Part shown: piece after piece, positions 1 through 14,900 of the stretch
Numbering within the stretch: position 1 is the first letter of the stretch
Layout of the letters: each line of letters begins with the position of its first letter
Assembly (NCBI GenBank): GCA_030268105.1
Contig: BSDZ01000028.1
Span: 582,001-646,000 of the forward strand
Length of the DNA stretch: 64,000 nucleotides
From: Volvox africanus
Taxonomy: Eukaryota; Chlorophyta; Chlorophyceae; Chlamydomonadales; Volvocaceae
Reading direction: 5' to 3'
The notes under the pieces: model-generated
The model's database searches: none
Seen by the model: the letters and a program-made list of their open reading frames with translations, nothing else
Told to the model about the DNA's origin: nothing
Program-made: the position numbers and the translations under genes

Positions 1-834
1 ACTTATTCAATCAACGGGAGGCCCTTTGCTCCCTCCCTCTGCGCTCTGTAGCTACATCTTCTTCTGGCCCCAGCTCCTTTTGGTGCAGCCTCGCCAACGC
101 CTCGACGTCGTTGCTGCTACCCGTAACTCTATGGCTGTCATCTTGAGGTCCCCTACTTAATAGGCCGAAACAGATTATGTGCTTCTCTGCAATCTTAACG
201 GCATACTTTTTCCCTCCGTGCATGCCTCCGTGGCCTCACTGCCTTCGATTTGTTTTGCTAGCCTCTCTTCTTCCATGCGCTTACCTTGCTTATTCCTCTC
301 GCAGGATGATGGGTGGACGGCGGGAAAGGTTTGTACAATCTCGTATGATTTAAGGATGTATGCTATGGACATGTGTATAGCGTGGTATGCTGGTGGTATA
401 ACTCACAACAAAACATGAGCAGGAGCATGGATTAAGGAAAGCTGAAGAAAGAGAAAGGGGAGCAAGGTATGCACTGCTGCGAAATGATGTGTATTACAAT
501 CACTCCGACTCCGGCTTTGCCTTGCCTGACACAAGTCAGGGCGATTGGCCAGCTCAACTATAATGAAGTCTATTTCTGTTCGTATATGGGGACTGGCCTG
601 CATAACGCCAGTGCCAAATTGCAACGCAGTGCATCAAACTTGAAATTGATAATATTTGACAAAAAAACAACATTCATCGGTAACAAAAAATGATTAATAC
701 CACATGTCGTATCGACGTTCTAGTCAAAACTAGACTAAGCCAAAACCAACGGTCAAAAACAACGGTGGAATACATAATTTATTTTCGACACCAACATACT
801 CCAAATCTGTCCCATAATCGTGGCAGGCTTACGC
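1..834. other. 3' flank of THI4, no other gene seen
   Basis: This stretch lies downstream of the minus-strand THI4 stop codon. Short open frames exist on both strands, but none shows family resemblance, coherent splicing or volvocine codon bias. The proximal part is presumably the THI4 3' UTR. Confidence 0.5.
494..498 (-). terminator. Candidate TGTAA polyadenylation signal for THI4
   Basis: The plus strand reads TTACA, so the minus-strand transcript carries TGTAA, the usual volvocine poly(A) signal, about 340 nt after the THI4 stop. The motif is only five bases long, so position and orientation are the only support. Confidence 0.35.
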
Positions 835-2571
<1,737 letters not shown>

Positions 2572-5500
2572 CCAAGGGTCTTGAAGGGTACTGGCGAAGA
2601 GGCTCGGAGGCTAGGACGGAACCTGTGGGAAGGTGGGCAGGTGCATCTGCACACACACCCCAAAGGAGACGGGGCAGAAGTGCACCGCGATGCCATGACG
2701 GGAAGGCGGCGGTGCAAACGGCGAAGACGAAAGTCTTAGTGGCGCCCGGTAGCAGCGTAAGCACACGGGAGGGAGCATCGAGGGAAGATCGCAGAAAATT
2801 GTAGTGTAGTGATACTGTGACAATCGTTCCAATATGTAACACAGTTACTAAACCTGACGCAAATAATACATGGCCTATGAACCCTGAGAATGAACGTGCA
2901 TGTTGCCGAAAGAGCTGATGATAACGGAACTTACGGAGTGGTGCCGGCGGTCGACATACAAAGGCAGCGTTGCGGCGCCGGAATGCCAGCCCCAAAACCA
3001 TCCACCATGGGCGATGAAATAGGGACGTTAGGGAGGAAGGAGAGGGCCAAGTCCAGGGCGGGAAGGAGAGGGCCAGGTCGAGGGCGGAAAGCGGCGAGGC
3101 AGGGCCAGCATAACGCCCCGCACGCGCGACTGGAACACACTCCCGACACGGACACTATCCTTGCGCTGTCCTCAAAGAGTATGTGTATTGGAGAGTAACG
3201 CGCGTTTAAGCACCCGGCACGAATTCAATACGGTTTCTCACCGTACGTATTCTTGTCCTTACCGCAGGCTTTCGATCGAGATTCTATGTAACATCTTGAT
3301 GATGAAAAGAGCCTTAAGTAGCTGTTCCGAGCATGGGGGCATCTGGATAAGTGTCGTAGTAGGGCTACAATTGTACAACGTAACGCTCACGAGACGCCAG
3401 AGAACATTCCTACCGACACCAATTCGTACCTCACGACTCAATAAATAGAATGTGTGAATTTAAATAGAATGTGATCCTCCACGTTTGCAAGTATATCTGT
3501 ACTTATCGCAATACATACGTATATGGTCAAAGCACGGCAGAAGAATAGTATTTCACAATAATTTGATTTTATTATGCCCTGCAAGTTTCGTTTTTGGTAT
3601 GAATATGATATATGTATGAATATGATAGCGTATGCAGAGGGCTACGAGATCATCATTCCGCAAGCTTTGCTCGAATGAAATGATTATGAGTGATTCGCAC
3701 AATCTCATTGTGGTATAGACATTCTTTAAACTGACGTATCTAGGGACCTGATGTTCAATGTAAGGACAACGACAGGTACGTGCACTGAAGGCGGTTGGGC
3801 CATCTCCTTCAGTCTTGTCATTTGTTCATGCCTGTGGTTGGTGCAACGATGGGCAATTTACCCGATGGCCTCCAATCCTGTTAGGGATTTGGAAGCCTAC
3901 GGAAGCCACTTGTAACATAGCAACATACCTTAGGGAAGTGGTCGGAAGTTCGGGAGGTAGATGGGTCTCATGCCATAAACATACGTTGGTATTTGGCTTG
4001 ATATCTTAGACATAAGAGCAAGATCCACACAACCTTTCAGTACCAGCAAAGGGAAATCTCGCGTGTCGCGTGGAAGCCATTTGACCCCTAATTTTTTCTT
4101 ATCCTGACCTGACCTGCATACAGATCAAATTTCCCTACGGTAATGCATGACTCAGTGCGAAATGAAGGAGTCCATATGCATTGTTGCGGGCAGGCGTTAA
4201 GAAGCCGGCTGAGTCGGGCGTCATGCTCTTGATGAGGCAGTTATACGGATGTGTCATATCCGCCCGTATTCTTGGGGCTGCGATCGATTGCATTTCATTG
4301 CGTGCATGCTTTCCTTCTGTTCCATTCCTTTGTAGGACCAAACAGAACAGGAAGAAGAGTAATAGAAGTAACGGAAGGAAAGTAACTAACAGTTTCGAGC
4401 AGTATGCCGCCCGCGCGTTCTGCATTGTGCTGGCCGCCTTTATTGTCATGCGCAGCTGTGTGTGGCTCATGCAGGACATCTGGAGCGCCAGTACCTCCGC
4501 ATGTGCACGATCTTTGCACATGCCCGAGGAAATCATCTTGGATGTGAGAGCCTCGGGATTTATATCATCCAGATTGCCGACTCCATCATGTAGGGGTCAA
4601 GAGAACACAGCTATGATATCTTCGCCTGGGCTGAGCAACACACGGTACGGGCCGGCATGACCAATCACGACGCCCGACATGCTCATCTCCTGCATGCGGA
4701 CGATGCCTTATAGGCCCATGCTCCTCTTCATCTCCGTGGCTACCGTCGCCATCTCCAGTAGAAAGCCGCAAGCCGCGGGGTTTGCCGCTGCCACTGCTCA
4801 CTGGCTCGTCGTCGCCGCTTTCTTTGAAGTACTGCAGCAGCCCGTTTTAAAGGCGCCGTCGCGACAGTAGCCGCGGTTTGCGCAGTACTACCAGGCAATA
4901 GCGTGCACGAGGCATGTTTATCTGACCGACGCCGCCTCAACGTGTGAGCACCACTTTGAAACGGCGTCGATCAGATAAATAGCTGATAAGTGAATGCTCG
5001 CTAGAGCGGTAGACATGACAGCATGATGATGTCCTTCTCTCGGCTCTGGAACGCATCCACGTTAGATAGCTGCGTGTGATGGTGTAGCCAGGCTCATCGA
5101 TTCAATTGAGGATTAGATGAATAGAGCTGGGACCACACATGCATCGATTACGAAGAACGACAGGTAGGCACATAAGCGCAAAATAAAAGGAGGAATGTGT
5201 TTGCGGAGGCACGAGCTTTCTTTAGTCAGAACCCAACAACATTTGTCCATGGGTTGCCACGTCCACCCCCTCCCTCATCACCGTTGCCTTCGCCTGCATC
5301 ATGTCAGTCTGGGCCGCCATGAACCTTCCAAACAGGTTCGATAGCAGGCGGGTCTTTCATTATGGTACCGTCCAATTTCTCCACCTCCAGAGTAAATGAG
5401 CGTGCGACCATCTGTTGTTGCTCTACTGTCTACAATGTCGCAAATGCGGCAGCTGACTGCCTCTGTACAACAACCCGATATAACGCCCTCACCTAGGGCC

Positions 5501-8369
5501 CTCACCAAGCTTGGGTATGCGCCCCGACCTGCAAGCTGGAGGCTGCTGGCTGCACGAAAAAGCTCGGGTGGCGCCTGAAGACACTCATCATCTTGGGTAG
5601 ATACGGATTTGCTTTATGACTGCCTAGGTTGTACAAGCCATTCGGGTATAAATAAGAGCCATAATGGTGAGAGCCACTGCAGAGCAGTCAGTCCCTAACA
5701 TATAAGGGAATGATATACCAACCCACGTATTGCAAATGCCTGTTGTCCTGATCGGACAGTCCTGCCCTCACTATTTTGTGATCCTCCCCCATGCCAAACC
5801 TCATAGTGACTTCGGTCTGCAGGGTTAACCGCGGCGCCGCTGTGGGAAGTCCACACCTCTGAATGAATGTGATGCTGCCTTTGTGAAAAATGTCTTCATC
5901 CACTTTTTGAGTGCACAACGGCGTCACGACTCACGAGTAAAGTAATTGTCATTCGAAGCCCGGTTGTGAATATGCAGCTGCAGCAAAGGTGTTCATCAAC
6001 TTCTTCAGAATGCCAGCAAATTTCTACTCATCCTTCATCATTTTACCCGTCTTTACCTGTCTTCTCTGAACAGGCAAACAGGCTTCGGCGATCAAGTCAT
6101 TTGCTTTGCAGATGGTAGATGACGTCAGGATGCCCAACATACGAATGTCAGGGTCCTGAATACGGTTGGACCACGCTTCCCAACCCTCCAGATTCAGTTG
6201 TTAGTCCTCCAAGGATTTGAGAGGGGGGGCTGTGCAAATCTGTGGCGGCCCTTGCACCCCTGGCCGCACTGGGACCTCTTGGGACAATGATACCAGCAAC
6301 CATGGTAGCCGCCTTTGGCTGTCATTGCTGGTACTGCTGTAGCTGCAGGCGTTGCCAGTGCAGTGATGGAGGCTGTGGGTGCCACCGCTGCAGCTACAGT
6401 GGTTATCGGCACTGCCACTGTAGGGTCAGTAGCTGTTAATACCATCCCTGTAGTAGTTGCGAGCCACAAAGGGCTGTCGGGATGCTGATATGGTGCTCCT
6501 GCACCTATATATCGTGCTGGTGTGTTGGCCGTAATGTACGACTACTACAGGCCCTGCAGCGACAGCGGCTGAGGGAACTGCTGTTGCAGTGGTAATGGTT
6601 GTGAGTGCCAGTGCTCCAGCGACAGTGGCTGTGGGCCACCGCTGCAGTGGCGGCGGCATCTGTGGGTGGCACATGAGTGCCAATAGGAGAGGGACAGACA
6701 GTCAAACTGGGTGTCTATGCATCGCCACGCATCACGTATTGCGGGAGTGCTTTGGGGTTCGCACCAGTGGCGCTGTTAAGTGTTGGTAGGACGCTTGAAT
6801 TGGAATGGGTTCCTAGCATATCTCCAGCCGTGGCAGTGAACAGAATTCTCAAATGCGACCTTCAACCACTACTTGCAGCAGTTGTACCTGCGTCACCATA
6901 TACTGGGAAGCTGGCATTGCCTCCGGCTGTGTGCCTGGTACCTGGTACCTGGCTGTGTCTGCTTCTGAGGTACCGGCACCTGTTATGATCTAGGCTGCTG
7001 TGGCCGCCTGAGGCCGGGGCATGCATGGCCCACCGTGCCTCCTCATAGGAGGCTCAGTGGTGAACCCATCATTCTACCCCTGCCCCATGCCACAGCCAAC
7101 ATCATTCGTGCTTGCGGCTGTTGCTGCCTGCATACCCCCAGGCTTACACGCCCTCTCTTTGATGCTCGTTCCTCATTTTCCTCCTGACGTCCTCTGATAT
7201 TCCGTGATTCGTACCACTCTTGTGCATGGCGGTGGCTGTGCTGTAGACCATGTTATCACGATGCTCTTGATACACGACATCATCAATACCGAGAACATTG
7301 GTCCTTGACAAAACCACACGTTGATGCTTGTGACCCGCAGGAAGCAACCCACTGCAGATGGCTTCATCATAATCCGACTCGACGATGTCCATTCTCCGCA
7401 TCATCTTCATCACACGGAGGCTCGCAAACGGGGTCGGGAGCGTACACATCCTCTTCCTCATCCTCGGGGTCCCAGAAGTGCACAACGGCCTGACACTTCC
7501 ATCGATCTTATAGGTATTTCGCCTTGCGGTCGCGTACGTAGGCTATCCATATCCTTTCAGGCATATGGTTGCTTGCCTCGGCGGCCGAAGTTCGCATTTT
7601 TGCAACTCATTTTCACCTATGATGCCGTACTCCAGGACTTTTCTATTTTTAAACTCACGAGTTTTAACTATTGTGCTTTTGCGTAAGAGTGAAATTGTGT
7701 AATTTCAATACTTAATGCAACACTTCTGCATGTACTCACTTACACCGACGCGAGTATTAAAGTCAAATGCCAACGCCGCCTTACGAATGTGCGTTTTGCA
7801 TTACGTTTTACCGCTTTACTTCAATGGTAGGACTGGTCAAATAATATTCTGGTACAGTTTTTTGCGATTCCTGAAAGGACGGTTAAACCCCAAGGCACAC
7901 AGCCGCCGTGGCACGGCGTCGCGCTGAACCAAATGCAGAATGCCAAGCTTTAAGATATTAGTTACATGCATGTTGTGTAAGATCATAGGTCTCCAACTTT
8001 GCATGGGACTGAGCTGACAGAAAAGCGTTATTGCTTAGCGCCATCTGGTGCGAGCCAGGACCCAGACTCCATTATTGACTTACCCCAGTGAATTATATAG
8101 CCCTGGGATGAAGGGAGCCAACGAACCCCGGGGAATAATAAAGCATGGGAAGCATGCTAGATAAATATCAATTCCTTGCATGCTAGTTTTATTCAAGTAC
8201 AACATCAGTACCGTACAAAACTGCACTCTGATAAAAGAACAAAAGACAAGCAGTCTTGTCAGGCAATCAACAGAAACATGATTCAACACAGAAGGTTCGT
8301 ACAAGTGCCGTTTCTGCCCAGTACGCTGTGCAACATGTGAACAAGGCATTTGATGATAATCATGAAACA
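2572..8369. other. Gene-poor stretch upstream of THI4
   Basis: About 5.8 kb without a gene I can support. The first few hundred bases must hold the THI4 5' UTR and promoter. I looked there on the minus strand for the TPP aptamer hallmarks known from algal THI4/THIC transcripts (a CTGAGA loop followed by ACCTGAT) and did not find them. A minus-strand 113-codon frame at 7144-7485 and a plus-strand 159-codon frame at 4181-4660 are the longest open frames; neither resembles a known family. The region is AT-richer than the genes beside it. Confidence 0.5.
6240..6700. other. Low-complexity GC-rich block, possible gene relic
   Basis: A block of interrupted GCNGTGG/CAGTGG-like repeats rich in Ala/Val/Thr codons in several frames (minus strand includes TTTGMVLTATDPTVAV). 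It stands out from the AT-rich surroundings. No frame stays open for more than about 90 codons and no splice sites tie the pieces together. It may be a degraded low-complexity exon or a minisatellite. Confidence 0.3.
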
Positions 8370-8660
8370 TCAACATACAGATAGGGACCGTGCACCTGTA
8401 TTACACATTGCAGACTTGATATTAAGGTTGGACGTAAAATGAGCTGGTCTGCGCTTGGGCATGAAGTACTGGAGTCTTTGAACTTTAGGTTTGTGTGCTT
8501 GATAGAGCTGTGGTAGAGTTCTTTGATTTGTGTGAACGATAACCTGACAATTTTTTCCTTGAACGGCCCAACTCAGCCCCTTTTTGGTGGAAAATAGAAG
8601 TATATTAGGCTCATCATACTGAACATGGCCGGTATGAGATATTCTTAGGCTGTGGAGCAC
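8370..8660 (-). pseudogene. Possible retroelement RNase H remnant
   Basis: A 96-codon open frame whose middle reads STKKGLSWAVQ, then QVIVHTNQRTLPQLYQ, then PKVQRLQYFM. This echoes the Ty3/gypsy reverse-transcriptase/RNase H junction, where an ERELLAVVWAV-like block is followed by a VxTDH-PL-L block and an R-ARW-like block. The catalytic Asp of TDH is replaced by Asn, and no flanking reverse transcriptase or integrase is visible. If correct, it is a short dead relic. The resemblance is weak and could be chance. Confidence 0.3.
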
Positions 8661-8982
8661 AATTTTCCGCTTTCCTAGGTGCGTTTGAAAGGTGTGATTC
8701 TATAAACAACGTATTGCCCTTGACTGCAACCATCCCAAAAAGTATAGACTTGGGAATATGGCCTTCAGTTTAGGAGAGGCCTCGCGATGGCAGTCGCACT
8801 TAACGGTGCATCCTCTGATAATTTCCTGTCTGCGCGGATCCATTCCGAAATCGGCTTTTCGCTTTTGCGTCCAGTTTACAGGAAAGGGATTCTGACGTCA
8901 GACACCGTGGGCTGTCGCCAAACGGTGGTTCCTTGCGACTGAGTCGGCCAGTGGTCCGAACGGTTTACTCAATGCAACCGAT

Positions 8983-11900
8983 ATGATTGGTCGCACTATT
9001 CGGCCGAGGCCCTTGTCCTATACCGAGCGTATCCCGGTCATCTTCTTGCATCGTCCTAAACACCCCGACGATGACAGCCCGCCGATAGACCCGGCTCTTG
9101 AAGAATTTTTGCGGAACTGCGAGGATGAGCGGGAGCGGGATCAGAATGGCTTACTCCGCGGCCTCGAGACCAGCCGAAGACGCCGGGTACTTTGTGGTCC
9201 TGAGTGTGCTTGCGCTGTGGCTATTACCTGTGTACTGCCCCTGGAATTTGCTCACATGCTTGCATCAGCTGCATTGCTGGCGACGCTGTGAACGCATGGC
9301 AGCTCCCTCATTGTCCAAGCTGTACTGTAGGTCACATTGATCGGGTACACCCCGCTGACCCCGGATCAGGGTGCATCTCGTAGTATGCCCTGCCGTATCA
9401 TGCTGGGGCCTGCACGTCGATAGAGCAGATTCAATGCACTACACATTGGCCGACGCCGCTTGCTGATCGCAGAAGAACCGTCACCACCGGCAGCAGCAAC
9501 AGCAGGCTGAGGGCAAAACGAAGGCTACAGCAGGCATACAGCGATCGGCAGCGGGGCCCAGTGGCCCTAGTGCGCGCAGCGACCCACATCAGACGCAGCT
9601 CCAGCAGCAGCAGATTGACGTTGCAGCAGCCGGCAGCGTAACGGCATCGCTTGCAATTGCTGTGCCAACCTGGCGGGAAATTTCAGACTTTGCCAGCAAC
9701 GAAGAGGCGATGGCCCGTGCAGACACACGAAAAGCAGCTGAAGCGGGGCCCAGCGTCCCGCTATTGGCTGGGATTTTACCGGACGTATCGCCATGTGCAA
9801 CCACACAGAGCAATATGGGGCTAGACGCCGCCGCTTACATTATCTACCAGGACCTGGTTCGTGACCGGCGCGCGGAGCCAGCGCTGCTGCAGTATGACAT
9901 GGATGAGACGGATGAGAAGGCGTTGAGAGCAATAAACACGCGGCGGGTGCGTCATATGGGGTGACTCAGGGAACGCTGAGTGGTATGAGGAGTGCTGGGG
10001 CTCGCAAACCGTTTTTGGGAGGTCCTAGCCTGGTTTCGGGGAGGTGGGACCAAAACATCGGAAGCACGGGAAACAAAACCCTAACGGGCTATGGTGTGAA
10101 GGATAACCCATCCGTGGTTGAAACTGCACTCAGCATACCCTTAGGGACAGTACAACCATTTAACGCTCTTTAACCCCTGAAACTGCGCTCTAATTACGGC
10201 CTGCACCGCGTGTAGGCCCCGCCCCCTAAGCCAGGAGGTGGTGGTAGTGGCAACTCTCGGACACCCCCGACAACACGTGCCGTTACGGCGGCAGCTGCAG
10301 CTGCAGCCGCAGCGGCAGCAGCAGCAATCCTCGACGAGGACAGCTTCGAAGCTCTGTTAGGCGCCCTGGAAAGAGCGCATTTTGAGGCATTGCAGCAGCG
10401 AAAGGAGCTTTGGCAAGCGGAAGGTACGTGCGTGCTATGTCCTCTGTGATGAACAAACTGTCTGGGGTGCTGGGTAAGAGAGATGCATGGGGGGCGGAAG
10501 GCGGCGATGGCTGCCGCCAGGACGGGAGGGAGGGGGTCGGTTTCTGGTGTGCAAGGTTTTGCGCAGTGACCCAGGCTTGGAACCTTCAGGGAGGGATTTA
10601 CGCCCTCCTGCCTTCGCGCGCATAGAAGCCATAGGTGCGTATCTGAATTCATTCCGTGATGCTTATGATTCCCCAAGTCACCTGCGAGTGTACACGCCTC
10701 CCAGCATGCTCTTGTACGTGCACTTGAGAATATGAACGTGGATGGTAAGTGCACATGTTATCAAAGGGACTGGGCCGCGGTGACTGTGTGGATGGAGGGA
10801 GTTACATTTGCAGGGCGACGACACCCGGTTCACGTTGCATGCGTTGCTCATGCTAATGACCGCCGTCTGGCTGCTTTGAGAGGTAACCCGGTAGTTTACT
10901 CAGCCGCGCTGGACGGGGCTTTCCATCCACGCAGTGAAAGCAGGCAAGGTGCCTAAGCTGCCATCTCCAGTGAAGATTCTCCCGTGGGAGGCGGCAGTTG
11001 CGGCGGTTAAGCTACACCAGCCGCCGCTTCCGGCGCTGCCTCGCGCACTGTACAACCACTGGCTGAAACGGAGGGAGGAGGTGGGTTGTCTAGCAAGCTA
11101 TGAACACGGGCTCAGCATGACGCATGGTATGCTTAGCACTTGCGTCCTGGCACGCGTGTTCAGTAGCTTAATATTGATGGGCGGAATGATGGACGATAGC
11201 CGGCGTATGGTACAGTCCCGTGTTGGGATTACGGGTTCACTGTGTTCACGTGCTGTGGGTGTGCGGTCCTTACGGAGCAAAACGGTTGCGGTGAAAGAAA
11301 CGTTCTGTGCACCGGACACCGGTCGGTGAAGCACCTCCGGCAAGCATGATTCCATAAGGCATGACGTGGTACATACCGTAGTAAATATATGCATTATATT
11401 ATATATAATAATATGCCACTTGCCGTATTCCCTTTCACCATTCATTGCATCGTTCACATTGCCAATTCAGCACTCTCGGGCTCCCTCGGCTACGTTAAGC
11501 ACCTAGGAGCTTCCCCTCTATCTCCCTGAGTCCGATACACGTGCGATAAAAGCATTCATAAGTATATTCATTCGGGTCGTCTCTCCAAGCCCTTTCCAGA
11601 GCTTGGAAGGATCCCCCGCTTGCATATCTTTTATTCGGTAAATTTACACAGCTAATGCACCCCACTCGACTGCGCTGCCCCTTTCGGCCGCTCCAGGAGG
11701 GTGGGCCCTTGCTGGAGTACTTGTGGTACGAGCAACCTTGGAAGGTGCGAAACCCAGTTGATGAGCTTGGAAGAAGGTTTGCTGTGCTCACAGCGTCTGG
11801 CCGGCCGCTGTGGCTGCGGAGCTGCATATCCCGACTTTGTGCCCTCGTATGACACCATTGCGGGTAGCGCCCCGTTGATGTTTGCCGGTGTGACTGTCTG

Positions 11901-14900
11901 CGTTTGTACATATGAAGCTGTGACGATATGGGTCCTGCAACTGTCCTGCATTATTGCATATAAACCCCGTGCTTCCGCCAACCTTGACCTTATGCCTATC
12001 TTTTTTCATGCCTGCTGTTTACGTATCTACCTATCTGTCGGTCTACATGCCTGATCCAATCTACCTATATGCCTATTCATTCACCCACATCGCGTGGGTC
12101 TCATCCCCTGGTGACTCATTCGCGCAATCACCCTCAGGCCATTTGTTTTCAAGACCGTGAGCCTGGCCATGAGGGCGAGCAGGGCGACATGCCCTTCATG
12201 GCTACTGAAACGAAAAACAGCACTCGCAGCGCCTGGAACCGCATCCGCATCAACAAGCGGGAGGCGTACGCGCGACTCATGGAGGTCCGGGACGAGTTTG
12301 AGGTAAGAGAGTCAGCAGAGAACATCTGGCGCGTGGGGTTCATTGTGGACTACGGGGACTAAGCTACGACCGTGTGACATGGAGCATTGCATGAGGAGCG
12401 GGGCATGGGATGTGGTGGGTGGTCGGGTGGGGTAATCAACGCGGATGAATTTATGGATGGGCTTTGGGTATCAAAGGCAGTCTGTCGTTTTTCACAATAC
12501 AATATCATGTTTGATGCTATGCCGAAGATCCTGTAGGGCCGGTTCTTAGGAAATTTACTTTTTTCCCTCGCCGCCAAGCCGTAAGACACTAGAGTCTGCT
12601 GCCTTTCCGTGGGGACGGAGTTTTTGGCATCCACACGTGTGTTCCTCTTCCTCTTCCTGTCGTTTGCTTTAGTTGCTCCGCACGACAGCTGACCAGGTTC
12701 GAAAGCGCGAGCGGCTTAAGAAGCACCTGCTGAAGCTATATCGGGCGGAGCTGGCGGCCAAGGTGAGGCTCTGGTTGCGAGGGCATTAGGCATGAGGCAG
12801 CGTTTTACTGTGTCCCTTGTTTGCACCCATCTTACGCTGACGACTTGCATTTGTGCCCGATTTTTGCATCCACGAACACCATATAGCTGGGCTTGAATTT
12901 CCACAGCAAACACAATATTGGAGCGGCGGCGGCGGCAGCGACAGGCACAACAGGAATAGGTGGGGGAAACGAGGTCCCCGGCGGGCCTAACAGCGCCATG
13001 GCCGGTACCGGCGGTAGAGGACGTGGTGCAGCTTCAGCGGCGGTGAAAATTGCTGCCGGAGAAACTGAGGTGACGGCAACTCTTGCCCCGTTGCAGCGGC
13101 GAGGCCGTGCCAGCGAGCCACCGCCCAATAAGCGTCGCCGGGTTAGCACTGATGCTCCACCAGCGGCGGCTGCCGGCGCGCCCCGGCGCGCCTCCAGAAA
13201 ATCGGAGGGAGCACTTGCAGCGGATGCGCAGACAATTCCAACAACGGCGGCTGCAGTGAAGGCTAAAATGTCCAAGCCGCGGCAGGGGGCAGAGGCGCAT
13301 GGTACGAAGAAGGCGGCAAGTCCTCCCCCTTTGCCGTCTTCATCAACGTCGACATCGTCAGCTGTTTCCGAATCCCGTAGCTCATCCCTCTCGCATGACA
13401 GCAGCTCCTCGGGCTCTGATTCTGATCTCGAGGCGACGGAAGCCGCGACAGTGGCCAGTCGGGGGCGGAAGCCTCCCGCAGGATCTGGTGTGGGCGCCCG
13501 TGTGAGAGGACAAAGCAGAGCCACGGAGGGGTCACGACCACCAACGCGATTACGACCAGGAGGGCGGATGGAAGCCGCGGCAGCTGTTGATTGTGTAACC
13601 GAGGATAAGTCGACCGCTAGCACTGGTGGAGATTCGTCCTCGTTGGTGGAGGGAGAGGAGTCCGATGGAAGCGACGGGCCCACTTCGTCTTCCTCGTCAT
13701 CGCTATCCCCTGGGTCTTCGTCTTCGCTATTATCCGATGGCGGTGATGAAGCGGAGGATTCTGGGTCCGACGGGACGTCGTCGAGAAGTGGCGGCAGTGC
13801 TAGTGGGATTGATGTTGAGAGCGAAGGAGGCGGAGAGACATCTTCTTCTTCATCGGAAGAGGAGGAGGATGGGCAGAAAGAGCGTCAAGCCACCGGACAT
13901 AAAAGGGATCGAAGCCGTAACCAGAGTGGAGCGCACTGCACTGGACGCGTCAAAGAAGCACGGCGAGGCTGCACGGGAGGCCGGTCCATTTTGCCATACG
14001 ACGACGGAACGGAGGAGGACGAGATGGAGGTCGATGGGAACGAGAAGACAGAGACAGAGCAGCAGGAGGCGGGCTTCGAGCATAAAAGGAATAGTGGCGG
14101 GCGGAAATGGCAACAGGGCAGTGATGATATCCGGCGCAAAAGCGGTGCACGAGGGCGCATTGCGCGGATAAGTAAAGCACAGGAAACGCAGCAGCAGAAA
14201 CGACAACCACCCCTGCCGCAGAAGCGGCGGTCTACAAGCCGTGTGCAGACCAGGAGTGTGGCAGCCTCTCAGCTCACCGGCGCAGTTGAGGCAGCGGTGG
14301 CGACGAGAACCGCACCGTCACATACCGTGAGCTCATCACCCGTTCCATCGTCGTCAACGACACGATCATCTTCACCAACACGCTCAGACTGCGGCCGCCG
14401 CCAGAACCCATTATCGTCTTCACCCGAGCCTTCACGCTCAACATCACGGTCGCCGTCACCACAGAAGGGTCGACGTAATTCTGCTCCCATCGCTGACATT
14501 GCTCGCGGCAAGCGCGGCGCGATAGCACAAGGTGCACGCAGCCGGCGCTTGACCATAACCGCAATCACCGAGCGTCCGGCAGTGCGGCACAGAGTGCGAT
14601 TTTCGACCAAGCCTGCGAACGTGGTGCTGGCTAGGGGCAGTGGCAGCAGCAAAGGCAGCAATGTCGACCCCGCTCTGAAAGCACCACGTCCTAATCGGGA
14701 GCTACTAGCCTTACTGGCAACGCAGCACAGCGGCGTAAGCATGGCAGCGGCCGCCGCGGGTGGCAGCGCTCCAGCTGGTGTGGCGGCAGACAAATTAAGC
14801 CGCGTACACACAGCGGGAGCCCGCGCTGCACTTGCGCCGGAGCACCTGGCCAATGGTGGAGCTCCACCGGCAGGTGCGGCGATAGGGGCAGCAACGCAGC

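Noticed and set aside
2876..2940. CTGAGAATGAAC followed by GAGCTGATGATAACGG, reminiscent of a TPP aptamer
   Set aside because: It lies on the plus strand, opposite to THI4 transcription, and lacks the ACCTGATC core and a closing P1 stem.
4181..4660. 159-codon plus-strand open frame
   Set aside because: No family resemblance, poor codon bias, no splice context; likely chance.
10703..10742. Possible EPL exon encoding HALVRALENMNV
   Set aside because: Its entry phase does not match the exon ending at 10634, and skipping it leaves a clean family alignment.
12832..13683. 283-codon minus-strand open frame
   Set aside because: Also antisense to the EPL last exon, with no recognisable protein.
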